A DNA stretch of 12,806 nt, taken from contig JBAXHO010000048.1 of the NCBI GenBank assembly GCA_037138855.1, forward strand, positions 1 to 12,806, in the 5' to 3' direction. The stretch comes from JBAXHO01 sp037138855 (GTDB lineage Bacteria; Patescibacteriota; Dojkabacteria; B142; OLB20). The notes below the pieces were generated by a model. It searched no databases. It saw nothing but the letters and a program-made list of their open reading frames with translations, and was not told the DNA's origin. Both the position numbers and the translations under genes were made by a program. Below are positions 6,342 to 12,806 of this stretch, piece after piece; position 1 is the first letter of the stretch; each line of letters opens with the position of its first letter.

Positions 6342-7631
6342 ATGTCTGCATTTAAAATCATTGGTGGAATACCATTAAAAGGAATAGTAGCACCTGTGCC
6401 CAATAAAAATTCAATTTTAAAATTAATACCAGCTGCATTATTAACCGATGAACCGGTGATCATCCATAATGTGCCAATGAGTACAGATGTCAGATTGATG
6501 TTAAAAATTGTTAAACAATTGGGTGGAGAAGTAATTTATCATGAAAATGGAACTTCTATAGAAATTATTGCACAAAATCTCAATACTTTTGAAATCGACC
6601 CGGAACTTTCTCAAAAAGCCAAAGCAAGTGTCATGTTCATGGCACCTCTCTTACATCGTTTTGGTAAAGCCTATATGCCTATTCCTGGCGGTTGTAAGCT
6701 TGGTACTAGACCCTTGGATGCATTTATCGAAAATATGGTCCAACTCGGTGCCACTTATAAAAGGGAAAAAGGTTACTATCTGGAAGCAAAGAAACTGCAA
6801 GGAAAGAAGATTTGGTCCTGGTTTCCCAGCGTTACTGGTACTGAAAATTTAATTATGCTGGCCTCACTTACTCCTGGTACGACTGAAATTTATAATGCCG
6901 CTGCTGAGCCACATACTCAGGATCTTTGTAATATGCTGGTGGCGATGGGTGCACAAATTGAAGGAATTGGTACTAATCGGGTAATTGTTCAAGGAGTGGA
7001 AAAATTGCATGGCGTTACCTGGAAAGTTATTCCTGATCATCTGGATATTGCTGCATATATTGCAGCAGCAGCACTTACCAAAGGTGAAATTACGATTAAA
7101 AATGCGATTCCTGATCAAATGCAGATGATTTTGCAGGTATTTGAGAAAATTGGTATCAGGACACAAACTATTAATAACACTGATATCTTTGTTCCAGCTA
7201 ATCAGGAATTGGAATGTCAATTGACAACACGGGGTGATATTTTGGAGATTTTTGCCTTACCTTGGCCGGGATTACCGCAGGATTTGATTCAAATTATTAT
7301 TGTTACAGCATTAAAGGCCAAGGGTAGTTTAATATTAAATAATTCTTTTCAGGAATATGGGATGTTTTGGATCGAAGAATTGGTGAAGTTGAAGGCCAAA
7401 GTTATCATGGCCGATCCTTTTAGACTGATTACTTTTGGTCCGACAAATTATAAAGGTGCCCGGTTATTTGCTCCAAATATAATTCAGGCTAGTATGGCAT
7501 TATTTTTGGCAGCTTTAGCAGCTGAAGGTGAGACGATTTTGGAAGACCGCAGTGAAGCATTGAGCAGGCGTTATCCGGATTTGGTTGCTAAATATAGTGG
7601 GTTAGGTGCAAAAATTGAAGAAATAAAATAG
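6342..7631 (+). CDS. murA: Divergent UDP-N-acetylglucosamine 1-carboxyvinyltransferase (MurA-like)
   Basis: MurA transfers enolpyruvate from PEP to UDP-GlcNAc, the first committed step of peptidoglycan synthesis in the cytoplasm. The 429 residues cover the whole two-domain enolpyruvyl-transferase fold. K22 and N23 in PNKNS, the loop cysteine C118 in PGGCKLGTRP (E. coli C115), R122, D314 in LPQD (E. coli D305) and R409 (E. coli R397) are in place. Three other arginines conserved in MurA appear replaced, judged from remembered alignment: R91 by K94, R331 by G340 and R371 by Q382. It may therefore be a second, altered MurA-type protein rather than the only MurA. It follows the PBP gene by 59 bases and ends before an intrinsic terminator. 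The C118 loop predicts fosfomycin-type reactivity. The family is certain; full activity is not. Confidence 0.88.
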   Translation: MSAFKIIGGIPLKGIVAPVPNKNSILKLIPAALLTDEPVIIHNVPMSTDVRLMLKIVKQLGGEVIYHENGTSIEIIAQNLNTFEIDPELSQKAKASVMFMAPLLHRFGKAYMPIPGGCKLGTRPLDAFIENMVQLGATYKREKGYYLEAKKLQGKKIWSWFPSVTGTENLIMLASLTPGTTEIYNAAAEPHTQDLCNMLVAMGAQIEGIGTNRVIVQGVEKLHGVTWKVIPDHLDIAAYIAAAALTKGEITIKNAIPDQMQMILQVFEKIGIRTQTINNTDIFVPANQELECQLTTRGDILEIFALPWPGLPQDLIQIIIVTALKAKGSLILNNSFQEYGMFWIEELVKLKAKVIMADPFRLITFGPTNYKGARLFAPNIIQASMALFLAALAAEGETILEDRSEALSRRYPDLVAKYSGLGAKIEEIK

Positions 7632-7694
7632 TGCAAAAGTTTAAATTTCGAATATCAAGAGTTAATAGTTGATCATTTTGTAATCAAATTAAGT

Positions 7695-7722
7695 TATTCC
7701 GTTATTACGGAATACATTTTTT
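7695..7722 (+). terminator. Intrinsic terminator after the murA-like gene
   Basis: A perfect 8-bp stem, TATTCCGT (7695-7702) with ACGGAATA (7707-7714), closes a four-base TATT loop. Two bases later comes a run of six Ts. It sits only 10 bases before the start of the next gene, so that gene depends on readthrough, on regulated antitermination, or on a promoter I cannot pick out in 7632-7694. Confidence 0.75.
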
Positions 7723-7732
7723 ATTAAAACAA

Positions 7733-8524
7733 ATGCAAATTTTTCGCAAATTTTTACAGCAAATTTTGAAATTTCTTTCACAATTAGCGCTAAAAAAACA
7801 TAAAATTGAAATTATTGTGGTATCAGGATGGTTCGGTACCAGATTAGCAAGTGAGCTTACTTATTCTGTATTGAGTGAAAAATTTAAAGTACGGAGAAAT
7901 ATAAAAAATATTAATTGGGATCTTTGTTTACCTTTAGCGATTTTGGGTTATAAAGATAAACAAAGAAGTTTTTTAGAATGGTCAAGGTTATTAATTAAAG
8001 CAATTGGTTATCTTATTTTTGGAAAATCCAACCCTCATATTTTAATTTTAACTGCCAATTCTTCTTTGGAGTCGACTGCTAAATACTGGTCTTCATTTAT
8101 CAAACCTGATTATCTCATTATATTAAATCAGGAAAATCGAAATTCTTCTTTAACTGATGAATTAATTAAAATCACGCAGAATAATTCGGGCTTGATAATT
8201 TATAATCCTGAAAAAATTTCACCTCATTTGCACAATCTATTATCTAAAATGAATTCTGTCACTTATGGAATTGAAAAAAATAATTTTTTAACAGTTCATA
8301 ATTTAGCAGATAAGCTGGAATTAACTTATAAAAAAGAAAAAATTATTTTGCCGATGCAAAAAATGCCTGAATTCACAAGAGATATTATCGGAGCAGTGGC
8401 GACTTTAGCATTAAAGAAAAAAATGCTCCTTGAAGAAATTGTCTTTTCTAGCGTAAAATTTGAATTACCAAATGAAGTAATTAAAAGAATTAAGTCGAAT
8501 TTCTTATTAAAAATGAAGCCATAG
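7733..8524 (+). CDS. Degenerate, truncated MurF-like Mur ligase homologue (probable pseudo-enzyme)
   Basis: The 263 residues resemble the central ATP-binding domain of MurF-type Mur ligases. After a hydrophobic/basic start (FRKFLQQILKFLSQLALKK) comes a strand and loop where a ligase has TGSxGKTST. Here it reads SGWFGTRLAS (31-40), so the Walker A Lys and Thr are gone. NIKNINWDLCLPLAILGYK then parallels the NxNNxxGxPLTLL stretch of MurF. The acidic Mg-binding ExGAD region appears as LTANSS, and the usual ITNIxxxH is replaced by ILNQENRNS. The end (IIGAVATLALKKKMLLEEI) matches the helical close of the central domain. Domain 3, which binds the incoming amino acid or dipeptide, and the normal domain 1 are absent. 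ATP-driven ligation looks impossible, so a structural or regulatory role is inferred. The frame is intact, which argues against a decaying pseudogene. It abuts the sigma factor gene. Confidence 0.75.
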   Translation: MQIFRKFLQQILKFLSQLALKKHKIEIIVVSGWFGTRLASELTYSVLSEKFKVRRNIKNINWDLCLPLAILGYKDKQRSFLEWSRLLIKAIGYLIFGKSNPHILILTANSSLESTAKYWSSFIKPDYLIILNQENRNSSLTDELIKITQNNSGLIIYNPEKISPHLHNLLSKMNSVTYGIEKNNFLTVHNLADKLELTYKKEKIILPMQKMPEFTRDIIGAVATLALKKKMLLEEIVFSSVKFELPNEVIKRIKSNFLLKMKP

Positions 8525-9090
8525 AAGAACTAACAACAGATGAACAAAAACTGCTTTTTCAAAAGGAAAAGCTTAATGGTAATGATTTTTCAAAGCTTTT
8601 TGCTGTTTATCAGCCTAAGGTTTTTGATTTTGTTTTAAAAAGAGTTACTTCCAAAGAAGTAGCAGAAGATCTGACAAGCGACATATTTGAAAAAATTTTA
8701 AAATCGATTCATGATTTTCAATGGCAGGGAATCACTGTATCTGCTTGGATTTTTAAAATTGCCCGTAACCGCATTATTGATTATTATCGAAAAAATAATT
8801 CCACAAAAAATAATGTATCTATCGAAGATGTCGCCAATTTCGTCGTCTCATCTGCTCCCAATGTAGAAGTAGAGATGATGGCTGATGATGAAGAAAAGGC
8901 ATTGTATGATGCGCTTCGGGAATTAGGTAGTAATGATCAGTATTTGATTTATTATAAATTTTTTGAAGGATTATCCAATAAAGACATTGCCGATATTACC
9001 GGTATGACAGAAACAAATATTGGGACAAGATTACACAGAATTCGTAAAAAAATAGCAGATATTATTTCGCTCAAAACTAATCAAAAATGA
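8521..9090 (+). CDS. ECF-type RNA polymerase sigma factor with a non-canonical start
   Basis: The product directs RNA polymerase to specific promoters. The reading frame is open from 8494 (after a TAA) to the TGA at 9088-9090, and its translation is a complete two-domain ECF sigma. Counting from 8521, region 2 spans residues 23-92 (FSKLFAVYQ, VAEDLTSDIFEKIL, AWIFKIARNRIIDYYRK). Region 4 spans about 128-181 with a helix-turn-helix (GLSNKDIADITGMTETNIGTRL). No ATG, GTG or TTG occurs in frame before 8875, and a start at 8875 would lose all of region 2. Candidate starts are ATA at 8521, which overlaps the previous stop as ATAG, ATT at 8506, or CTG at 8551; I chose 8521 for the overlap and the family's usual N-terminal length. 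A frameshift from the upstream gene or an assembly error remains possible. The end overlaps murE by ATGA. No anti-sigma gene is recognisable nearby. Confidence 0.8.
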   Translation: MEELTTDEQKLLFQKEKLNGNDFSKLFAVYQPKVFDFVLKRVTSKEVAEDLTSDIFEKILKSIHDFQWQGITVSAWIFKIARNRIIDYYRKNNSTKNNVSIEDVANFVVSSAPNVEVEMMADDEEKALYDALRELGSNDQYLIYYKFFEGLSNKDIADITGMTETNIGTRLHRIRKKIADIISLKTNQK

Positions 9091-10439
9091 CTCAAGATCA
9101 TCTGTTCCAGAGAATTAAAAACCAGCTTCATCTGGTTCAATCAATTTTAGCTAATCTGAAATATCGTTTTCCAGGCAGGCAACTAAAATTAATTGCAGTC
9201 ACTGGAACTGATGGTAAAACAACCACGACGTCTTTGATTTATCATATTTTACAAAATTCCGGTCATAAGACTGCTTTTTTATCCACTGTCACTGCCAAAA
9301 TTGCGGAAAAAGAAATTGATACAGGACTTCATGTCACTACTCCCGATCCTTGGATGGTGCCCAAATATTTAAGACAAATAGTAGACGAGGGAATTGAATA
9401 TGCTGTGATTGAGGCTACTTCCAATGGCCTACAGCAAAACCGGCTTTGGGGATTGCAGTTTATGGCGGCAGTGATTACCAATATTGGCTATGATCATTTA
9501 GATTTTCATGGCAATTGGGAAAATTATGCCCGGGCAAAATTTGCTTTAACCAAAAAAATTGTCAAAGATGGTTTATTGGTACTTAATCTTGATCATGAAA
9601 AAAGTGTTAACTGGTTACAAAAACGCTTGAAAAATAAGCAACAACGCTTTCAAATCAAATGGTTTAGTAAGGAACAAGCTCAGAATATTGCAGCAGACTT
9701 GAATGGAATAAGTTTTGATTATAATGGTCAAAAATTTTTCGTCTCGTTAATTGGTGCTTACAATTTAGAAAATGTATTAGCTGCCATTGATATCACAAAT
9801 AAGTTTTTAAAATTATCGGAAATTGCTTTAGCTTTGAAAACTTTTCCTTCCCCGCTTGGTAGGATGCAAGTAATGTCCAAATCACCTACTGTAATAGTCG
9901 ATTTTGCTCATACTCCGCAAGCATTGACAGCAGCATTACAGGCAATTATTTCGATAAAATCCAAACGAAGTCGTGTGATCACACTTTTTGGCTGTGCCGG
10001 CAAACGTGATAAAGGAAGGCGGGCAATGGGTGCTATCTCAGCTGAATTAAGTGATATTACAATTCTCACTGCCGAGGATCCGCGGGATGAAACTCTCCAG
10101 TCAATTAATGATGAGATTTTCACTTACGCTAAGACAAAACACGCAGTATTATTGAAACGCTGGAAAAACCATCAGGAATATTTAGCAGCCAATGTGCCTT
10201 TACTTCAAGAACAAATTGTAAAGACTTTATATAATCAGGAAAAACCATTTTTTGCTTTTGATGAAGATAGTATTCAAAGCCGTGCTGATGCTATTGATTT
10301 CGCTTTGAAAATTGCCCGGCCTGAGGATATTGTGGATTTGACTGGTAAAGGCCACGAACGTAGTCTTTCTTTTGGAACTGAGGAACAAGAGTTCCCCTGG
10401 AGCGATCAAGACGCAGTTCGCAAGTTGCTTGGCAAGTAG
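9087..10439 (+). CDS. murE: UDP-N-acetylmuramyl-tripeptide synthetase (MurE) with short N-terminus
   Basis: MurE adds the third residue (diaminopimelate or lysine) to UDP-MurNAc-L-Ala-D-Glu in the cytoplasm, using ATP. The P-loop TGTDGKTT is at residues 39-46, followed by TTPDP, IEATSNGL, ITNIGYDHLDFHG, FAHTP, FGCAGKRDKG and GKGHE (420-424), all typical of MurE. The substrate-choice motif reads EDPR (330-333), where mDAP enzymes usually have DNPR. The arginine fits mDAP, but a DDPR enzyme that uses lysine is known, so the third residue is uncertain. Only 38 residues precede the P-loop against about 100 in E. coli, so most of the uridine-binding domain 1 is missing; total length is 450 against about 495. 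It overlaps the sigma factor gene by ATGA and lacks its own Shine-Dalgarno, so translation is probably coupled. Confidence 0.92.
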   Translation: MTQDHLFQRIKNQLHLVQSILANLKYRFPGRQLKLIAVTGTDGKTTTTSLIYHILQNSGHKTAFLSTVTAKIAEKEIDTGLHVTTPDPWMVPKYLRQIVDEGIEYAVIEATSNGLQQNRLWGLQFMAAVITNIGYDHLDFHGNWENYARAKFALTKKIVKDGLLVLNLDHEKSVNWLQKRLKNKQQRFQIKWFSKEQAQNIAADLNGISFDYNGQKFFVSLIGAYNLENVLAAIDITNKFLKLSEIALALKTFPSPLGRMQVMSKSPTVIVDFAHTPQALTAALQAIISIKSKRSRVITLFGCAGKRDKGRRAMGAISAELSDITILTAEDPRDETLQSINDEIFTYAKTKHAVLLKRWKNHQEYLAANVPLLQEQIVKTLYNQEKPFFAFDEDSIQSRADAIDFALKIARPEDIVDLTGKGHERSLSFGTEEQEFPWSDQDAVRKLLGK

Positions 10440-10454
10440 GATGGGTTGTATAAT
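10425..10454 (+). promoter_or_regulatory. Predicted promoter of miaA
   Basis: A consensus TATAAT (10449-10454) is preceded at 18 bases by TTGCTT (10425-10430). The -35 lies within the last codons of murE. The start point would be near 10461, leaving only about 17 bases before the miaA ATG. The perfect -10 in a 38-base gap makes this one of the better promoter candidates here. Confidence 0.55.
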
Positions 10455-10477
10455 ACAGTCTTCTTAATATTGCTTTT

Positions 10478-11443
10478 ATGTCTGAGCCATTACCCAAATT
10501 ACTCGTGATTGGTGGACCCACTGCTACGGGTAAAACTGGTCTGGCGAAAAAACTTGCTAAAGATTTTAATGGCGTAATTATTAATGCTGATTCTCGTCAG
10601 ATATATCGTTTTATGAATATTGGTACTGATAAAGGCCAGATCACTCCGACCAAAGAAACATTATTAGTTGGCAAACAATTACTACAATGTTTTGAATTGG
10701 CTGATTCTGCTGTACTGGGTTGGCTTTTTGATCTAGTTGATCCAGATCAGTATTTTTCACTTAATGATTATCAAATATTAGTAAAAGCGCTTCTCAATTA
10801 TCTTTGGAATCAGGGCAAATTTCCGATAATCGTTGGTGGTACTGGCTTGTATCTTGATGCGATTATCAAAAATTATCAATTACCTCAAGTGCAGCCTGAT
10901 TTTGTATTTCGAAAACAACTGGAATTATTGACTGTTGAACAATTACAGCAAAAATATCAGCAAGATACTGGTCAACTAGCAGTATTAAATGAGAGTGACC
11001 GTTTCAATCCAAGGCGTTTGATTAGACTGATTGAAGCTGGAAAATTTCCAAAATTAGTAAAAACTAAATCTTCAATGAATTTTTCATATTTATTTTTGTA
11101 TCCCAAATTCGCCCGCGAAAAATTAGCCGAAAAAATTCAAAAAAGAGTAGAGGAAATGCTCAAAGAGGGTTGGGTGGATGAAGTAAAACAATTGATTACC
11201 ATGGGTTATCAGGATTCTCCCTTACTAAGAGGCATTGGCTATCAGAATGTAGTACAATATTTACATCAGGAATTGACAGAAGCAGAATTAATCAAAGCAA
11301 TTACTCTTGGACATTTACAATATGCGAAACGGCAAATTACTTGGTTTACTGGGAAAAGTCGTAATTATGCTTTACAACAATTTGATTTTACAGATGATTT
11401 TCAACTAATAATTCAAAATATTCAAAAATTTTTAAAGCAATAA
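10478..11443 (+). CDS. miaA: tRNA dimethylallyltransferase MiaA
   Basis: MiaA transfers a dimethylallyl group to N6 of A37 in tRNAs that read codons beginning with U, which steadies codon pairing. The 321 residues are close to the usual 300-320. GGPTATGKT (12-20) is the phosphate-binding loop and INADSRQIY follows with the probable catalytic D38. Later come VGGTGLYLDAII, FNPRRLIRLIE, LLRGIGYQ and the C-terminal YAKRQITWF that contacts tRNA. The stretch from GTDKGQI to DLVDP is about 15-20 residues longer than in standard MiaA and lacks the usual HHLID, so the swivel region differs. It has its own predicted promoter, and its TAA shares one base with the next ATG (TAATG), so the following gene is probably co-transcribed. 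Confidence 0.95.
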   Translation: MSEPLPKLLVIGGPTATGKTGLAKKLAKDFNGVIINADSRQIYRFMNIGTDKGQITPTKETLLVGKQLLQCFELADSAVLGWLFDLVDPDQYFSLNDYQILVKALLNYLWNQGKFPIIVGGTGLYLDAIIKNYQLPQVQPDFVFRKQLELLTVEQLQQKYQQDTGQLAVLNESDRFNPRRLIRLIEAGKFPKLVKTKSSMNFSYLFLYPKFAREKLAEKIQKRVEEMLKEGWVDEVKQLITMGYQDSPLLRGIGYQNVVQYLHQELTEAELIKAITLGHLQYAKRQITWFTGKSRNYALQQFDFTDDFQLIIQNIQKFLKQ

Positions 11444-12597
11444 TGGCAACAGAAGAAAAAAAAACAATTGATTTTTCTAAAGTCGAATCTAATTTAAAAT
11501 CAAATCAGCAAAAAACAAAAACCAAAAAAGGTGGTTGTAAAAAGTTAATTTTCATCAGTTTGACAGCTTTTATAGCTTTTGTGGCAGTTTTGATTTTATT
11601 GGCATTTATTGCTCCAGGTGTATTTGTAGTATTGATCAATATTATTTGGGTAATTATTTTTTGTATTGTCGTTGTTTTTATTGGACTAGGAGTATTGATA
11701 ATGGTAGGTCTCAAAAAAGAAGCCGAAAGACTGATCAATATTTTACTGGAAGGTTCTTTGACAATTTTAGATCTGATGAATTTTCTCAAAGAAACATTTA
11801 TCTTATTCAAAAAATATTTAGAAGAATTGGTCTATATAATTACTCCAATTTTCTCTTATTTTTTATGTGCAGTGATTTACATTGCATTAATGTATTTATA
11901 TAAATTTGTCGGCAAAGATAATGATCTGGCAATTTTTACAGTCATTTTAACAGCAGTACTTACTTTTATTGTTGGAATTTTTAATAAACCTAAGAAACCA
12001 GATCATCGAAAGAAAAAATGGTTTCAGTTGGTGAAAATTCGATTTATTAAACATTTCAAAGATGCTCTGGAAGTATTGATTTTTGTTTTCTTTATCACAC
12101 TTGATAGTACGAAAATTTTCTTTTTACCCAAAGAGCTGAACGTAGAATTACATGCTCATTGGGCCGATTATAATTTGATGATTCGTAGCTTCACGCTAGA
12201 TAGTCATCTCAAGGTCACTATTACACTTGTCATGTTCGCAATTGGCGTAGAAATTATTCGTAATGTGATTCGGATCATTATGATGGCAATTAGAAATTTT
12301 CGTCTGGCAGTTGAATATCTGGAAAAGCGAAATAAAGTTTTTAGTACGGCCGAAGTTGTCAAACTGGTAATTCGTGAAGGTGTGAAGCAATCAATGGATG
12401 AATTATTAAAATTTATTACTTTTACGACTGTATTGGTGGCAGTTTTCTTACTTTTTCCAAGGTTAAAGTTACTGTCCATGGTGGTAGCTAGTATCACAGG
12501 ATTAGTGCTCGACCTAATCATTATTGAACGTTTGAGAATGGAAAATAAAGGTGAAGATCTAATATCGCGCTTGATTGTCAAAGTTTTCCGGCTGTAA
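11443..12597 (+). CDS. Polytopic membrane protein of unknown function
   Basis: I do not recognise this family. The 384 residues begin with a 34-residue Lys-rich cytoplasmic tail containing GGCKK. Roughly eight hydrophobic segments follow, near 34-62, 64-90, 131-152, 160-180, 207-228, 252-273, 326-341 and 346-364. Between them are basic, probably cytoplasmic, loops such as NKPKKPDHRKKKWF and the helical stretch FRLAVEYLEKRNKVFSTAEVVKLVIREGVKQ cut here to its character: charged and amphipathic. No transporter, protease or enzyme motif is visible. The ATG overlaps the miaA stop by one base, indicating co-expression, though the pairing may reflect packing rather than function. I see no zinc-binding or sigma-binding domain that would make it an anti-sigma factor. 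No clear terminator follows before the tRNA promoter. Confidence 0.85.
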   Translation: MATEEKKTIDFSKVESNLKSNQQKTKTKKGGCKKLIFISLTAFIAFVAVLILLAFIAPGVFVVLINIIWVIIFCIVVVFIGLGVLIMVGLKKEAERLINILLEGSLTILDLMNFLKETFILFKKYLEELVYIITPIFSYFLCAVIYIALMYLYKFVGKDNDLAIFTVILTAVLTFIVGIFNKPKKPDHRKKKWFQLVKIRFIKHFKDALEVLIFVFFITLDSTKIFFLPKELNVELHAHWADYNLMIRSFTLDSHLKVTITLVMFAIGVEIIRNVIRIIMMAIRNFRLAVEYLEKRNKVFSTAEVVKLVIREGVKQSMDELLKFITFTTVLVAVFLLFPRLKLLSMVVASITGLVLDLIIIERLRMENKGEDLISRLIVKVFRL

Positions 12598-12624
12598 TTG
12601 CTTTAAACTTATCGAGAGATATTT

Positions 12625-12654
12625 ACGACATTTTGTTATTTAGTCTGGTATAAT
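12625..12654 (+). promoter_or_regulatory. Predicted promoter of the tRNA-Leu gene
   Basis: TATAAT (12649-12654) is preceded by TGG, an extended -10. ACGACA (12625-12630) lies 18 bases upstream and matches four of six -35 positions. Transcription would start near 12661, about 25 bases before the mature tRNA. This is the strongest-looking promoter in the window, as expected for a stable RNA gene. Confidence 0.7.
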
Positions 12655-12685
12655 TAAAAAGTTCTTTTTTGAAAATTTAATAAAT

Positions 12686-12771
12686 GCCGAGGTGGTGAAA
12701 TGGTAGACACGTTAGCCTTAGGAGCTAATGGGAGAAATCCTGTGCAGGTTCAAGTCCTGTCCTCGGCACCA
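12686..12771 (+). tRNA. tRNA-Leu (anticodon UAG), CCA encoded
   Basis: The acceptor stem pairs GCCGAGG (12686-12692) with CCTCGGC (12761-12767), followed by discriminator A and an encoded CCA. The D stem is GTG/CAC (12695-12697 and 12708-12710). The anticodon stem TTAGC/GCTAA encloses CTTAGGA, giving anticodon TAG at 12719-12721, which reads CUN leucine codons. A long variable arm with a GGGA/TCCT stem (12730-12740) marks a class II tRNA, as leucine requires. The T stem is GCAGG/CCTGT with loop TTCAAGT. All four arms fold without mismatches apart from G-U pairs. Confidence 0.96.
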
Positions 12772-12806
12772 TTGAGAAGACGTTTTGAGCAAAGCGCGAG
12801 ATTGTG

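Noticed and set aside
6568..6852. Overlapping 94-residue frame within murA
   Set aside because: It is an alternative frame of a strongly conserved gene with no independent support.
7733..8524. Functional MurF
   Set aside because: Walker A lysine, metal-binding residues and the C-terminal domain are missing.
8504..8530. Programmed -1 frameshift fusing the MurF-like protein to the sigma factor
   Set aside because: The TTA AAA context is not a good slippery heptamer and no stimulating structure is evident; kept only as an alternative.
8875..9090. Short 71-residue HTH protein starting at the ATG at 8875
   Set aside because: The same frame continues upstream with a complete sigma region 2, so this ATG is internal to a larger sigma factor.
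3100..9090. TGA recoded as glycine or tryptophan, as in some candidate phyla
   Set aside because: TGA ends rsmH and the sigma gene at family-consistent positions and does not occur inside the conserved frames.
11443..12597. Anti-sigma factor for the ECF sigma
   Set aside because: It is separated from the sigma gene by murE and miaA, has many membrane segments and no recognisable anti-sigma domain.
12772..12806. Start of another tRNA or gene after tRNA-Leu
   Set aside because: Thirty-five bases remain and show no stem, start codon or recognised motif.

Overview
The window is AT-rich with every gene on the + strand. It looks like part of a small-genome bacterium of the Candidate Phyla Radiation (Patescibacteria) type. 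I infer this from the gene content and style: a compact division and cell-wall (dcw-like) cluster, divergent or shortened Mur proteins, an archaeal-type AspRS, and almost no Shine-Dalgarno sequences. TGA behaves as a normal stop (rsmH and the sigma gene end on it), so the code appears standard. No close relative could be searched.

Layout. Bases 1-63 are a heptamer tandem repeat. It leads into aspS (74-1861), an archaeal-type aspartyl-tRNA synthetase fused to a C-terminal YbaK-type editing domain. A terminator follows, then a small putative membrane protein (1964-2281). Next is a 382-base gene-free stretch holding a palindrome, pentamer repeats, a perfect DnaA-box match, a promoter overlapping three 10-bp-spaced TGGTG repeats (probable MraZ operator) and a possible leader hairpin. 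The main cluster then runs mraZ, rsmH, an ftsL-like gene, ftsI-type PBP, a murA-like gene, terminator, a truncated MurF-like protein without an ATP-binding P-loop, an ECF-type sigma factor without a normal start codon, and murE. miaA has its own promoter and touches an unrecognised 384-residue membrane protein. A tRNA-Leu(UAG) with its own promoter closes the window.

How they fit together. mraZ, rsmH, ftsL and ftsI are the classic start of the dcw cluster: regulator, 16S rRNA methylase, divisome membrane protein and septal transpeptidase. The murA-like and murE products belong to cytoplasmic peptidoglycan precursor synthesis. The most unusual block is 7733-10439, where a probable pseudo-enzyme Mur ligase, a sigma factor and murE overlap one another end to end and are probably translationally coupled. 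That arrangement could tie a transcription switch to cell-wall precursor synthesis, but this is inference. aspS, miaA and the tRNA serve translation.
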